Of a stretch of 55,132 bases of DNA, positions 24,759 through 34,417 are shown one piece after another (position 1 is the stretch's first letter; every line of letters starts with the position of its first letter). The notes beneath the pieces were generated by a model. It worked only from the letters and a program-made list of their open reading frames with translations. It did not search any database and was not told where the DNA came from. This stretch comes from Cellvibrionaceae bacterium (GTDB taxonomy: Bacteria > Pseudomonadota > Gammaproteobacteria > Pseudomonadales > Cellvibrionaceae): the NCBI GenBank assembly GCA_002707785.1, contig PANW01000052.1:15872-71003 (forward strand), read 5' to 3'. A program made the position numbers and the translations under genes.

Positions 24759-26977
24759 GTCGTCAGCAGCAAGAGCACGTGTCGAATCCCAGTCGTCGTA
24801 ACTTCCTGAAATTTGCCGGTATTACTGGCGGCGGTTTAGTGTTGGGCGTTTCTCTCAATGGCTGCAGCAGCTCGACGCCGCTGCCTTACAGCAGCAAAGA
24901 TGCTTGGCAGCCAGACGCCTTCCTGCAAATGACGTCCGATGGTCAGGTTAAGTTCTTTTTGCCTCAGGCAGAGATGGGACAGGGCGTAACCCATGGGTTA
25001 ACCACCTTGGTGGCGGAAGAGCTCAACATGCCCCCGTCGGATATTGATGTCACCGTGGCCGGCGTTCACAAGGATTACGACGTGCCCGGAGCGGGCATGC
25101 AGGTCACCGGCGGCAGCGCCAGCATGCGCACCCGTTATGAAGGTGTGCGTCAGTCGGCGGCGAAAATGCGATCTCTTATCGTTCAAGCGGCAGCCCAACA
25201 GTGGAATCTGCCGGCCGCAGATCTCGTCTTGTTGGATGGTAAGGTGAGCCACGGTGACCGAGTTGCCGAGGTTTCTGAATTTGTCGCCACTGCAGTAGCT
25301 CTGCCAATTCCTGAGCAAGTCACCTTAAAAGATGAAAAAGATTTTCGCTGGATTGGTAAAAGTAACCAGCCTCGAGTCGACGCCATCGCCAAGGTCACCG
25401 GCACGGCTGAATTTGGCATCGATGTAGAGATACCCAATCTAAAGCGTGCCGCGTTGCTGCGTTGCCCCGTCATTGGCGGCAGTGTAAAAAGCTTCAACAG
25501 CAATGGGGCTGAAAAGGCACTAGGCGTACATCAAGTGCTGAGTATTTATAACGGCGTTGCGGTTTTGGCCGATCACTATTGGCAGGCGAAAAAAGCCTTA
25601 GAGTCGATACAGGTGGAGTGGGATTATCCCGAGACTTTGAGTGCGCATTCGTCGGCGGATATCTATCAGGCGATGGGTGAGGCTTTGTCGGAAGACGGCG
25701 AAAACGCCTTTGAGCAAGGCGACGTTGCACAAGCATTTAGCCAAGCGGATAAAACGCTATCGGCACGCTACCAAGCCCCTTTTCTAGCGCATGCCACCAT
25801 GGAACCCATGAACTGTGTGGTGCATTTGCAAGGTGATCGCGCGGAAGTATGGGCGCCCACCCAAGCGCCAGGATTAGCTCAGCAGATCGCATCGGAACAC
25901 AGCGGTCTTGATCGCGACAACATTCAAGTCCACACCCCGTTTTTAGGCGGCGGTTTTGGTCGGCGGGCATTTCATGATTTCGTTGCCGAAACCACGGCTA
26001 TTGCAAAGGCCACCGGCGTGCCGGTGCAGCTCGTATGGAGTCGTGAAGATGACATGCAGAACGACTATTATCGCCCAGCCGCCATGGCAGAATTTGAAGC
26101 GGGCGTGGATGACAGCGGCCTACTCAATAGTTGGCGGGTGAAACGCTCGGGGCCAAACATCATGCCCTACATGATCGATGAAGCTCTGGGTATGTTGTTG
26201 CCAGAGGCGGTGCCGCAGAGTATTTCGGAATGGCTCAGTAAACGTGGTTACGGCGTGTTCGACTCTTGGCAAATTGATCCCGCCAGTGTGGAAGGCTTGC
26301 ACGAAGACTATAAGGTGGCCAATAAGCGGGTAGATCACGTCACTGTAGATCCCGGTCTACGCTGTGGTTACTGGCGTTCAGTAGGACATTCCTTTTCCGG
26401 CTTTTTCGTCGAGAGTTTTATGGATGAGGTTGCGTTGAAAACGTCGCAAGATCCTTTAGAGTTTCGTCTGCGTCACATGGACGATAATCCGCGTTTGAAA
26501 AACGTGTTGCAACTAGCCGCCAAGCAGGCCGGTTGGGGACAGCCAAAACCCGGTCGTTTTTTGGGCCTAGCCGCGGTTAAGAGCTTTGAATCCTACGTGG
26601 CGGAAGTGGCTGAAATCTCAGTAGAGAACAACCAGATTAAAGTCCACAAAGTTACCTGTGCGGTTGATTGTGGACGAGTGGTTAATCCCGATATCGTGCG
26701 TACGCAGATGGAAAGTGGTATCAACTATGGGTTAACGGCGACCTTGTTTGGTGACATCACCATAGAAAACGGCGCGGTTAAAGAATCCAACTTTAATGAC
26801 TATCCTATTTTGCGTATGAGCGAAGCGCCAGAGATTGATGTCATTTTAGTCGACAGCAAAGAGCCGCCAACAGGGGTCGGGGAGCCGGGCTTGCCACCGA
26901 TTGCACCTGCGGTGGCCAATGCCGTGTTCGCCGCAACCGGACAGCGTCTGCGTTCCTTGCCGCTAAAGCTGGCGTAA
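24755..26977 (+). CDS. iorB: Molybdenum-cofactor-binding subunit (IorB type) with Tat signal
   Basis: 740 residues. Large subunit of an isoquinoline 1-oxidoreductase / aldehyde oxidase-type molybdoenzyme. The N-terminus has a twin-arginine signal, [20 protein letters not shown], followed by a lipobox-like LNGC, so the folded, cofactor-loaded enzyme is probably exported and may be lipid-anchored. Molybdenum-domain features: [23 protein letters not shown], and the catalytic Glu in GVGEPGLPP (about residue 710). The substrate cannot be told: N-heterocycles and aldehydes are both known for the family. The xdhC and mocA genes just downstream supply its mature cofactor. Confidence 0.92.
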   Translation: MSRQQQEHVSNPSRRNFLKFAGITGGGLVLGVSLNGCSSSTPLPYSSKDAWQPDAFLQMTSDGQVKFFLPQAEMGQGVTHGLTTLVAEELNMPPSDIDVTVAGVHKDYDVPGAGMQVTGGSASMRTRYEGVRQSAAKMRSLIVQAAAQQWNLPAADLVLLDGKVSHGDRVAEVSEFVATAVALPIPEQVTLKDEKDFRWIGKSNQPRVDAIAKVTGTAEFGIDVEIPNLKRAALLRCPVIGGSVKSFNSNGAEKALGVHQVLSIYNGVAVLADHYWQAKKALESIQVEWDYPETLSAHSSADIYQAMGEALSEDGENAFEQGDVAQAFSQADKTLSARYQAPFLAHATMEPMNCVVHLQGDRAEVWAPTQAPGLAQQIASEHSGLDRDNIQVHTPFLGGGFGRRAFHDFVAETTAIAKATGVPVQLVWSREDDMQNDYYRPAAMAEFEAGVDDSGLLNSWRVKRSGPNIMPYMIDEALGMLLPEAVPQSISEWLSKRGYGVFDSWQIDPASVEGLHEDYKVANKRVDHVTVDPGLRCGYWRSVGHSFSGFFVESFMDEVALKTSQDPLEFRLRHMDDNPRLKNVLQLAAKQAGWGQPKPGRFLGLAAVKSFESYVAEVAEISVENNQIKVHKVTCAVDCGRVVNPDIVRTQMESGINYGLTATLFGDITIENGAVKESNFNDYPILRMSEAPEIDVILVDSKEPPTGVGEPGLPPIAPAVANAVFAATGQRLRSLPLKLA

Positions 26978-27137
26978 CACATTGTTGTGATGAAAAACGT
27001 TGGTCGGTAGTGGATCGCTCATCTGTTGACTGACGTTTTTCTCTAACGGGAAAAAGATAAATGGCCGCAATTGCGTTTGGATTGCGGCTTCTTTTATTCT
27101 CTGTCGGCAATTATCGAAGTATTCACGAGGTTCTCTT

Positions 27138-28148
27138 TTGCAAAATACGCAACTGGAAGTCTTACAGGCGGCGCTGAGTGCGATGCACCGAGGTGCAAAA
27201 GTCACTCTAGTGTCGGTAATCAATACTTTTGGTACATCCCCGAGGCCCGTAGGCTCATTGTTGATGGTATCCAGTGATGGTCATATTGCTGGATCAGTCT
27301 CCGGTGGATGTATCGAGGATGACTTAATGGAGCGGCTGGTCAATCAGCCGCCTGAGTATTGCGAGCTACTCAAGTACGGCGAAAGTGAAAAGGAACGCCA
27401 CCATTTTGGTTTGCCCTGCGGTGGCAGTTTGGATTTGTTGTTGGAGCCTTTAGCTGATCAGCGTCAACAGATTCAACAACTGATCGAACGTTTAGAGCAG
27501 CGCCAGACCTGCGTTCGTAGTGTTGATGTGGCTTCTGGCGCAACGCAGTTGAAGCCATACAATCAAGGCGATATTGCGCAACTGTTAACAACTCACTCTG
27601 CTGTTTCCCAGCAAAAGAGTAATGCAGACGAGTGTACACAGTGGGTCAACGTTTTTGGACCTGTGTGGCGCTTGTTAATCATTGGCGCAGGGCAAACGTC
27701 GCGCTATCTAGCGGAAATGGCGAACGCACTGGGCTATCGTGTGTTGATCAGTGACCCGAGAACCCAATACCGCCGCGATTGGAATCTCTCCTATACCGAG
27801 TTGTTGGAGGGCTATCCCGATGATGTGGTTCGACAAATCCAACCCGATGATCGCACGGCAATTGTGGCCCTAACCCACGACCCAAAACTGGATGATTTGG
27901 CGCTGCTCGAAGGCCTCGCGTCTGAGGCCTTCTATATCGGCGCGCTGGGATCATTCAATACCAATCGCAACCGCCGCCAACGTTTACAAGAACATTTTGG
28001 TTTTACTGAATCTCAGCTGCAACGACTGCAAGGGCCGGTTGGATTGCCCATTGGCAGTAAAACACCACCGGAAATCGCCTTGGCTGTGATGGCGGAATTG
28101 ACGGCCTTGAAAAACGGTGTTGATTTGAAAGCGCAGTTGAGGAATTAG
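27138..28148 (+). CDS. xdhC: XdhC-family molybdenum cofactor maturation protein
   Basis: 336 residues. XdhC proteins bind and protect the molybdenum cofactor, assist its sulfuration and insert it into xanthine-oxidase-family enzymes. The N-terminal XdhC/CoxI domain has SPRPVGSLLMV and GSVSGGCIEDDLM (about residue 55) with its conserved Cys; the C-terminal Rossmann-like domain has LLIIGAGQTSRYLAEM (about 178) and GSFNTNRNRRQRL. TTG 27138 follows GAGG by seven bases. It lies downstream of iorAB and two bases from mocA, so it most likely serves IorAB. Confidence 0.9.
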   Translation: MQNTQLEVLQAALSAMHRGAKVTLVSVINTFGTSPRPVGSLLMVSSDGHIAGSVSGGCIEDDLMERLVNQPPEYCELLKYGESEKERHHFGLPCGGSLDLLLEPLADQRQQIQQLIERLEQRQTCVRSVDVASGATQLKPYNQGDIAQLLTTHSAVSQQKSNADECTQWVNVFGPVWRLLIIGAGQTSRYLAEMANALGYRVLISDPRTQYRRDWNLSYTELLEGYPDDVVRQIQPDDRTAIVALTHDPKLDDLALLEGLASEAFYIGALGSFNTNRNRRQRLQEHFGFTESQLQRLQGPVGLPIGSKTPPEIALAVMAELTALKNGVDLKAQLRN

Positions 28149-28150
28149 TC

Positions 28151-28759
28151 ATGAGTGCATCCAGTGAAGCCATTATTAGCGGAAGCACCGGCGTGGTCGC
28201 CGTTATTTTGGCGGCGGGCAAAGGCAGCCGCTTCGGAGGTGATAAACTCCTCGCCACACTGAGTAATCAGCAGGTGATTATTCAACAAGTGATCGATCGT
28301 GTTTCTCCGGTCTTCGACGATTGGATTTGCGTGGTTCGAGATGAGGACACGCGACTACAGCAGTATCTCAGCGAGAATAAGTGTCCTTGGGTGATAGCCC
28401 CTGAGGCGGCGCTGGGCATGAGTGCAAGTGTGAAGGTGGGGGCGGCACACTTCCCCGATGCAAAAGGCTGGTTGTTTGTACTCGCCGATATGCCCTATGT
28501 GGCAGTGTCGAGTTTTCAAAAGCTCTATGCGCAAATGATGGCTGCAGAGGAGCAACCCTCTATCGTGATTCCTCGATACCAAGCTCGCCGGGGCAATCCC
28601 ATTGGTATTTCCAAGCATTTTTTCGCAGAGTTCAGAATTCTAGACAATGATGTTGGTGCAAGGCCTATCGTACAAAAACATCCTCAGGCGCATTGTTACG
28701 TTGAGCTAGAAGATGAAGGTGTCATTCTGGATGTCGATCAAAAACAAGATATTCGGTAG
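28151..28759 (+). CDS. mocA: Molybdenum cofactor cytidylyltransferase (MocA type)
   Basis: 202 residues. NTP-transferase fold with the signature VILAAGKGSRFGGDKLL at residue about 17 and VLADMPYV at about 113. MocA joins CMP to molybdopterin to give the cytosine-dinucleotide form that IorAB-type enzymes use; the related MobA would give the guanine form. The operon setting with iorAB and xdhC favours MocA. The start ATG 28151 follows GAGGAATTAGTC, overlapping the xdhC stop. A small hairpin (ATTCGG, TAG, CCGAAT, 28751-28765) spans its stop codon and could help to end translation or transcription. Confidence 0.9.
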   Translation: MSASSEAIISGSTGVVAVILAAGKGSRFGGDKLLATLSNQQVIIQQVIDRVSPVFDDWICVVRDEDTRLQQYLSENKCPWVIAPEAALGMSASVKVGAAHFPDAKGWLFVLADMPYVAVSSFQKLYAQMMAAEEQPSIVIPRYQARRGNPIGISKHFFAEFRILDNDVGARPIVQKHPQAHCYVELEDEGVILDVDQKQDIR

Positions 28760-28807
28760 CCGAATTTTGTACCTTACTCCATTCTCGTATCCGTGGCGCA
28801 TAAATAA

Positions 28808-28963
28808 TTATTTGTTTTTGTCATACTCATAGATCTGATTATTCACAAATAAACTTTCAATACTGGCGTCAAACTCCCTAAGGTAATTGTTGCACTTTTC
28901 TTTCGTGCATCCATGTTGGCAATCGGCGATATGAGTGGCCATCTGATCGAATTCTTGGTTCAT
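28808..28963 (-). CDS. Small cysteine-containing protein, 51 residues
   Basis: A short open frame read leftward, starting at ATG 28963 with GAGA nearby upstream and ending at TAA 28808-28810. It encodes a very polar, Asn/Gln/Glu-rich peptide with the motif CQHGCTKEKC (Cys at 15, 19 and 24), which looks like a metal site or disulfide-prone turn, and an acidic-aromatic end (NNQIYEYDKNK). It faces away from the TonB receptor gene, with the two starts about 50 bp apart. I recognise no family. Composition is protein-like rather than random, but the length makes it uncertain. Confidence 0.4.
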   Translation of the reverse strand: MNQEFDQMATHIADCQHGCTKEKCNNYLREFDASIESLFVNNQIYEYDKNK

Positions 28964-29012
28964 GCATTCTCGATTGCTCGGTGACAATAATAAAAACTCA
29001 GGGAGAGTTTGT

Positions 29013-31691
29013 ATGTCTATCCGTCGTCGTATTAATGCTCACAATGAAGGTGGTGTTACTCGGTTCAATGGGCGTAGTTCTTTCAAATCCCTATACGCCT
29101 GGCCAAGTGAAATCATCACTAAGCGTCCTCTTCGTTTCTTGTTAACGTCTTTATTGCCTCTACCTCTTGCGATTGCTGCAACCGTGAGTCACGCGCAGTC
29201 AGAGTCAAGCGAGGAAGTGATAGAAGAGGTGGTCACCATCGGTACGCGTACCAAGGGGCGCACCGCCGAAGATCTTCCGGTGCCGGTGGATGTATTGAAT
29301 TCCGAAGCCCTAGCCAAGACCGGGCATACCGAAGTGGGGCGCATGCTGCAATCATTGGCGCCCTCGTTTAACTTTTCCTCTTCCAGTATCAGTGACGGTA
29401 CCGATGCGCTCAGGCCGGCAACTTTACGAGGATTAGGACCCGACCAGACCTTAGTGTTGATCAATGGTAAGCGCCGACACCAAGCTGCACTGATTCACAT
29501 TAATACTTCGGTAGGGCGCGGTACCGCCGGCGTCGATATGAATGCGATTCCAGCAGCCGCCATTGAACGTATCGAAGTTTTGCGAGATGGCGCAGCGGCG
29601 CAATACGGTTCTGATGCCATCGCCGGCGTGATTAATATCGTGTTAAAGGATGCCAGTGAAGGGGGCCATATCAGTACCTCTTACGGTGAGTATTCTGACG
29701 GCGACGGTGAGACCTATAACGTCGATCTCAACAAAGGTTTTGAGTTAGGCGAAAACGGCTATTTAAACGCAACCTTGAACTATCGTGATCGCAGCGACAG
29801 TAATCGGGCGGGCCTGCAAGGAGCCTGTGCCTACGGCGGTTGTGCGGACACAGATGCAAACGGTATTGATGAAATCGGCGATCCGCGGGAACTTGGTTTT
29901 GATCGCGGCAGCTTTCGAATTGGTGATGCCGATTCAGAGCAGTGGGCATTTACCTTAAACGGTGCCATCGATGTTGGCAGCGCAGGTGAAATCTACGGAT
30001 TCGTAACGTATTCTGAGCGAGAGAATGAGTCCGGTGCCTTCTATCGTAATCCAAGCTCAGGTTCTGACTCCTATTTGGATGACGGCGACAATGTTGTCCC
30101 CAACGGTTTTCTTCCTCTGATTCAATCTCAGATTGATGATCTGTCTTTCAATATTGGCTATCGCACAGAATTTGATTCTGGCATGACCTTAGATCTGTCC
30201 TACACCAATGGTGTCAACGAAATCGAATACACCACCGCCAACTCCATCAATTATTCCTACGTGAACTTTTTGAATCTAGGCGAAGGCCTCAGTGACGCCG
30301 ATGTGCGTAGCAGTATTCCCAGAAAAGCAGATGCCTATGATCTGGAATTGGGTTTAGAGACTTTCAATATTGATATGACGCACAGTATTGGTGAGTTAGG
30401 CATTGCGGTAGGTCTAGAATATCGCAACGATGACTACGAAATCACCCCCGGTGATGAATACGCCTACGGAGATTTTGATACGGTCAATGGTGTGTCTCTC
30501 TATGCGCAAGATGCCAGCGGTGGTATTCAAGGCTTTCCAGGAATTTCGCCGGCGTCAGCCGTTGATGAAGATCGCGATGTGAAGTCTGTCTATGTGGATT
30601 TAGAGTACCAACTGACCGATGACTTACTCGTGAGCGGTGCAGTTCGCTACGATGACTACTCAGATTTTGGCGACACCACCAACTTCAAATTGGCCGCCAA
30701 CTGGGCGCTGAATGATTATGTGCGTTTGCGTGCAGCGGCCAGTACTGGATTTAGAGCGCCATCAATGCAGCAGCAGTACTTCAACAACATTGGCACTCAG
30801 TTTATAAACAACCCCGCAGATCTAACTGGCCCGCAAATCCCTGTTCAAGTGGGGACCTTTCGCAACGATAGTGACTTGGCCAAAGACTTAGGCATTCCAC
30901 AACTGGAAGAAGAGGAGTCTACCAACTGGAGCGCGGGTATTATCTGGACGCCGATAGATCAGTTAAGTATTACTTTGGATTACTACTCGATTGATATCGA
31001 TGATCGTATCGTGATCAGTAATAAACTTGAGGGTGGTGACGATCCCAGTGGTAACTTGGGGCCTGCGTTGACGGCTGCAGGGGCTGGCGCGGCACAGTTT
31101 TTCCTCAATGGTGCTGATACCGAAACTCGAGGTTGGGATTTGGTAGCGACTTATCAAGCCATTGAATTTGCCGGTGGTTTGTTAGATCTAACACTGGCTG
31201 GTAACACCACGGAAACCGATGTGGTTGATTTGTTCAGCTCTTCAGGTGGTGCGCTTTCGGCGCTTGATCCAGAGGTGGTCTTTAGTTCACAAGATGTATC
31301 CATCATCGAAGAGTGGCAACCTGAAGATCGTATCAGTCTCAGCGGTTATTGGCAGAGAGACAACTGGACGGTGAATGTTTCGGTCAATCGCTTTGGTGAG
31401 TACACCATTGAAGATGGCGATAGACAAACTTACGATGCGGAGGTGCTAACGGATTTGAATATTGATTACGCCTTTGAAAATGGTTTTAGCGTTTCATTAG
31501 GTGGCAACAATATCTTTGATACATATCCCGATAAAAACAAGATAGGTAACAGCCGAGGTGGTGTTTTGGAAGATGCCCCTGGTGGTAACGTTATCGTTAA
31601 TTCTCCTGGGGTGTTCACCTACTCTCGTCGTTCAGCGCCATTTGGTTTCAACGGCGCCTACTGGTACGGGAAAATCTCCTACGATTTCTAA
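29013..31691 (+). CDS. TonB-dependent outer-membrane receptor
   Basis: 892 residues. Imports a scarce or large solute across the outer membrane with energy from TonB. ATG 29013 follows GGGAGAG; an upstream in-frame ATG at 28962 is less likely. After a long, basic 40-residue leader and a hydrophobic stretch ending SHAQ comes the TonB box region EEVVTIGTR. The plug has VPVDVLNSEAL, LRGLGPDQTLVLINGKRRH and IERIEVLRDGAAAQYGSDAIAGVINI. A long beta-barrel follows and ends in an aromatic residue (SYDF), as outer-membrane proteins do. The substrate is unknown. It follows the molybdoenzyme operon but has its own promoter region and terminator. Confidence 0.93.
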   Translation: MSIRRRINAHNEGGVTRFNGRSSFKSLYAWPSEIITKRPLRFLLTSLLPLPLAIAATVSHAQSESSEEVIEEVVTIGTRTKGRTAEDLPVPVDVLNSEALAKTGHTEVGRMLQSLAPSFNFSSSSISDGTDALRPATLRGLGPDQTLVLINGKRRHQAALIHINTSVGRGTAGVDMNAIPAAAIERIEVLRDGAAAQYGSDAIAGVINIVLKDASEGGHISTSYGEYSDGDGETYNVDLNKGFELGENGYLNATLNYRDRSDSNRAGLQGACAYGGCADTDANGIDEIGDPRELGFDRGSFRIGDADSEQWAFTLNGAIDVGSAGEIYGFVTYSERENESGAFYRNPSSGSDSYLDDGDNVVPNGFLPLIQSQIDDLSFNIGYRTEFDSGMTLDLSYTNGVNEIEYTTANSINYSYVNFLNLGEGLSDADVRSSIPRKADAYDLELGLETFNIDMTHSIGELGIAVGLEYRNDDYEITPGDEYAYGDFDTVNGVSLYAQDASGGIQGFPGISPASAVDEDRDVKSVYVDLEYQLTDDLLVSGAVRYDDYSDFGDTTNFKLAANWALNDYVRLRAAASTGFRAPSMQQQYFNNIGTQFINNPADLTGPQIPVQVGTFRNDSDLAKDLGIPQLEEEESTNWSAGIIWTPIDQLSITLDYYSIDIDDRIVISNKLEGGDDPSGNLGPALTAAGAGAAQFFLNGADTETRGWDLVATYQAIEFAGGLLDLTLAGNTTETDVVDLFSSSGGALSALDPEVVFSSQDVSIIEEWQPEDRISLSGYWQRDNWTVNVSVNRFGEYTIEDGDRQTYDAEVLTDLNIDYAFENGFSVSLGGNNIFDTYPDKNKIGNSRGGVLEDAPGGNVIVNSPGVFTYSRRSAPFGFNGAYWYGKISYDF

Positions 31692-31725
31692 GTGCCTTTG
31701 GGCTGACGTCGTAGTTTTCGATTAG

Positions 31726-31760
31726 AACTGAAGGCAGGGAGACTTGCCTTCAGTTTTTTT
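31726..31760 (+). terminator. Terminator of the TonB receptor gene
   Basis: AACTGAAGGCA (31726-31736), 8-nt loop, TGCCTTCAGTT (31745-31755) and seven T in a row. Perfect stem. Confidence 0.93.
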
Positions 31761-31869
31761 AGCTCGTAAATTGATGTCAACGTTTGAGAGTAGATAGGGC
31801 TATTGGAGTCGATTGCCCATGTCAGCAAGTGATCTTTCCTAGCTGCTTTAGTCAGTAGAAGTGTCGACG

Positions 31870-32565
31870 CTACTTGACAGAGTCTTCTGAAGTTAGAGTT
31901 TTTAGAGGCTCCGCCAAGGCAGAAAAACTTCTGGGCGCAACATACTGAAGTAGCTCTTTGCCCTCTGTATTGAGAACGATGTCCAGCCCACGAGTGGGAT
32001 AGAGAAAATGTTCTATATTGTCCTCACCGTTGATGCGTTCTTCGGGCTCACCGAATCGATCTAGGATTATGCTCTCATCGAGTCTTGCCGAGGGTAAGTA
32101 GCTAATGCTGTCGATGGGCCAGTTTTGGATTTGAGTCAAATCGTCTTCACTGAGCAAAAACTTACGAGATCCCGAACCGGTGTAGCTCGAGGAAGCCGCA
32201 GCTGCTTGCATCTTATCGAGTTGTTGTTGGCTGGCGCGCACGCGGGCAATGAGTTTCCCTTGCAGCGGACCAATAGGAAAGTGGCTGTAGTAGATCTCTA
32301 GGCCGCTGTAGTCGTCGCTGATGATGGCCAGCTCGTGGTCGATGCCGTGCAGCTGCAGCAGTTCATCGACGGTGGTGTGTTCTAGCGTGATACCAAATAC
32401 GTTTGAGGTGCCATCGTCGTTTATCTCGATGTTCCAAGGTAAGGTGTAAACCTTGGTGCTGTCGGCGTCTTGCTGCTCTGTGTTTGTGAACAGAGGTTTT
32501 GTGAACACATAGATAGCCGCGACCACAATAGCGATGGCGACGATGATGACTTTGGATGAGCGCAT
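31870..32565 (-). CDS. Membrane-anchored hypothetical protein, 231 residues
   Basis: Not recognised. An N-terminal hydrophobic segment (VIIVAIAIVVAAIYVF, residues 6-21) without a signal cleavage site suggests a single-pass inner-membrane protein with the rest in the periplasm. The remainder is soluble-looking, with an alpha/beta pattern (TLPWNIEINDDGTSNVFGI, GLEIYYSHFPIGPLQGK, ESIILDRFGEPEERI, LDIVLNTEGKELLQYV). The block DRFGEPEER with a following GLDIVL resembles small domains that sense or bind envelope components, but I cannot name one. It lies 48 bp downstream of rbgA and may share its transcript. Confidence 0.7.
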   Translation of the reverse strand: MRSSKVIIVAIAIVVAAIYVFTKPLFTNTEQQDADSTKVYTLPWNIEINDDGTSNVFGITLEHTTVDELLQLHGIDHELAIISDDYSGLEIYYSHFPIGPLQGKLIARVRASQQQLDKMQAAAASSSYTGSGSRKFLLSEDDLTQIQNWPIDSISYLPSARLDESIILDRFGEPEERINGEDNIEHFLYPTRGLDIVLNTEGKELLQYVAPRSFSALAEPLKTLTSEDSVK

Positions 32566-32613
32566 GTAAAACCTATGATGAAAATGGGGATGGTCAACTA
32601 AACTTCTATTGGA

Positions 32614-33615
32614 TTAACGGCGTTTTTTGGAGCCACTTTTGTTTCGATTATTGCGACGTTTCTTAGGGGCGTCTTCTGTGTCGGCAGAGGAATCTCGAGT
32701 ACCGGCTTTAAAGCGACGTTTGCGCTCGGCATTTTCGGCTTCCTTCTTAGCGGCCGCCTCGGCAATTTCCTGCTTTTCCACGTCGATCATGGCGGGCGTT
32801 TCTAAAGTGATCGCCCCGAGCGTACCTGAGCGAAATTCGTTGATCAGCACCTCACAGATTTTGTGAAGGTTAACACGACCACCGGCACTCAGTGCTCCAC
32901 GACGTGCGGCCGCTAGCTCTAAGAATTCGAGCTCGGTATCCGGTATTTGCTCGAGATCAAAGCGTTGCTTGAGTAAGTCCGGGTAAGCCTGAATGAGAAA
33001 CTCTGCGGTAAAAAAACCCACGTCGTCGTATTCCATTGCCGTGTCTTTGATGGCACCCGTGGCCGCAAGACGATAGCTGCTTTTGGGATTTTCGACTTTG
33101 GGCCAAAGGATTCCAGGAGTGTCGAGCAGCATAATGCCGCTGCCCAGATTGATTCGTTGCTGGCTTTTGGTGACGGCGGGCTCATTGCCGGTTTTGGCGA
33201 TGGTACGTTCGGCCAGCGTATTGATCAGTGTGGATTTACCGACATTGGGGATGCCCACGATCATGGTGTTAATGGCTTTCACGCTGGCGTCTTTCTCTGG
33301 CAGCATCTTTCGGCAGAGATCCAGTAGCGATTTCATCTTGCCCGGCTGTTCTGTAGTGATGGCTAAGGTTTTTACGCCTTTTTCCTGCTCGAGGTAGGTT
33401 TGCCAAAGCGCCGTTGTTTTGGGATCGGCAAGGTCGGTTTTGCTCAACACCTTGATGCAGGGCTTATCACCTCGCAATGCGGCAATAGCGGGGTTTTCGC
33501 TGGAGAAAGGAATACGGGCATCCAGTACTTCGATCAGCAGATCGACTTGAGGTAACACTTCTTTGATTTCTTTTTGGGCTTTGTGCATGTGCCCGGGATA
33601 CCACTGAATGGCCAT
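32614..33615 (-). CDS. RbgA/YlqF-type ribosome biogenesis GTPase
   Basis: 333 residues. Circularly permuted GTPase that assists late assembly of the 50S subunit. The order G4-G5-G1-G2-G3 is seen: LSKTDLADP (G4, about residue 56), TTEQPGK (after it), GIPNVGKSTLIN (G1, about 122), and LLDTPGILWPK (G3, about 168). The start MAIQWYPGHMHKAQKEI is diagnostic for YlqF. The C-terminal tail is very basic (KKRRNNRNKSGSKKRR), longer than in most family members, and probably binds rRNA. Family is firm; the exact orthology with B. subtilis RbgA is inferred. Confidence 0.9.
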   Translation of the reverse strand: MAIQWYPGHMHKAQKEIKEVLPQVDLLIEVLDARIPFSSENPAIAALRGDKPCIKVLSKTDLADPKTTALWQTYLEQEKGVKTLAITTEQPGKMKSLLDLCRKMLPEKDASVKAINTMIVGIPNVGKSTLINTLAERTIAKTGNEPAVTKSQQRINLGSGIMLLDTPGILWPKVENPKSSYRLAATGAIKDTAMEYDDVGFFTAEFLIQAYPDLLKQRFDLEQIPDTELEFLELAAARRGALSAGGRVNLHKICEVLINEFRSGTLGAITLETPAMIDVEKQEIAEAAAKKEAENAERKRRFKAGTRDSSADTEDAPKKRRNNRNKSGSKKRR

Positions 33616-33756
33616 CGGTCGCGCCTTTTCTTGAGCGAATAAACCTCTATTGCCAATCGGCTCGGGTGGAGTGACGGCAGTAGGGAAGGGCGCTATTGTA
33701 CTGAGCTATGAGTGATTCGTTAATAGCTATTGGTGCTTGGAGCAATGAATAAGGGG

Positions 33757-33776
33757 CAAAATGCCTCATTAGAGGC
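33757..33776 (-). terminator. Weak terminator after the glycine-zipper lipoprotein gene
   Basis: Read leftward: GCCTC, TAAT, GAGGC followed by ATTTTG. Short stem and short T-run, so only moderately convincing. Confidence 0.45.
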
Positions 33777-33800
33777 GCTGGAGACAGTATTCCTGTAAAT

Positions 33801-34181
33801 CTAGTTCAAAACCCGATAGCCACGACCTTTCAGGCAGTTTCTCACCACGCGCTGTTTTTCTTTCTCACCCTGCGAGTAGCCTCTTACGCCTCCAGTGATG
33901 GCTCCAGCTCCTGCGCCTTTCTGTGCCGTGCTGCTGTTGCCGACAACGGCGCCTAACACGCCGCCTAGAACCGCGCCGGAGGCGGTACCCTTGGCGACCT
34001 TGTCTCCGGTGTTGACTTGATTGGCGTAGGCCTTGCATTCATCGAGATCAGCCTGATAGGCAATCAGGTCGACTCCTTTGCGATCGATAATGATGCCGCC
34101 ATTGTGTTGTTGGGTGCGGCTGGAACTGCATCCAGCCAGCAGGATAAGACTCAGCAGGCTAGCAATGAGGGAATAGCGCAT
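33801..34181 (-). CDS. Glycine-zipper lipoprotein (YMGG-like)
   Basis: 126 residues. Signal peptide MRYSLIASLLSLILLAGC with lipidated Cys18. A glycine-zipper segment, GAVLGGVLGAVVG and GAGAGAITGG at about residues 70-100, is the hallmark of this class of small outer-membrane lipoproteins (SlyB/Rcp/YMGG type). Two Cys (ECKAYA and VRNCLKGRGY) may form a disulfide. The exact role is unknown; similar proteins stabilise the outer membrane. Between this gene and the divergent gene at 34418 lies a 236-bp gap that should hold both promoters. Confidence 0.85.
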   Translation of the reverse strand: MRYSLIASLLSLILLAGCSSSRTQQHNGGIIIDRKGVDLIAYQADLDECKAYANQVNTGDKVAKGTASGAVLGGVLGAVVGNSSTAQKGAGAGAITGGVRGYSQGEKEKQRVVRNCLKGRGYRVLN

Positions 34182-34417
34182 GATAAAGATCCTCGTGACA
34201 GGAGAGCGCCTGATGGTCAGGCAGGGCAGTTCTATAAGGTTAGTATGGCAGTTTATCTTTGCGGCCTGAACTGTGGCTGAATCAAAGAACGACCGTATTT
34301 TGGTATAGTGTCAGCTTTGAGACATAGTGCAGGCAGAGGGTTGAGAGAGTTGACGGATGTGCAGTTGAATGATCAAAGGAAGACAAAGCCCGCGTATCTG
34401 CAAATTGGGATTCAGAG

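Noticed and set aside
28962-29012. Upstream ATG start for the TonB receptor
   Set aside because: The ATG at 28962 lacks a good ribosome site, whereas ATG 29013 has GGGAGAG; the extra residues also lie opposite the start of the small leftward gene.
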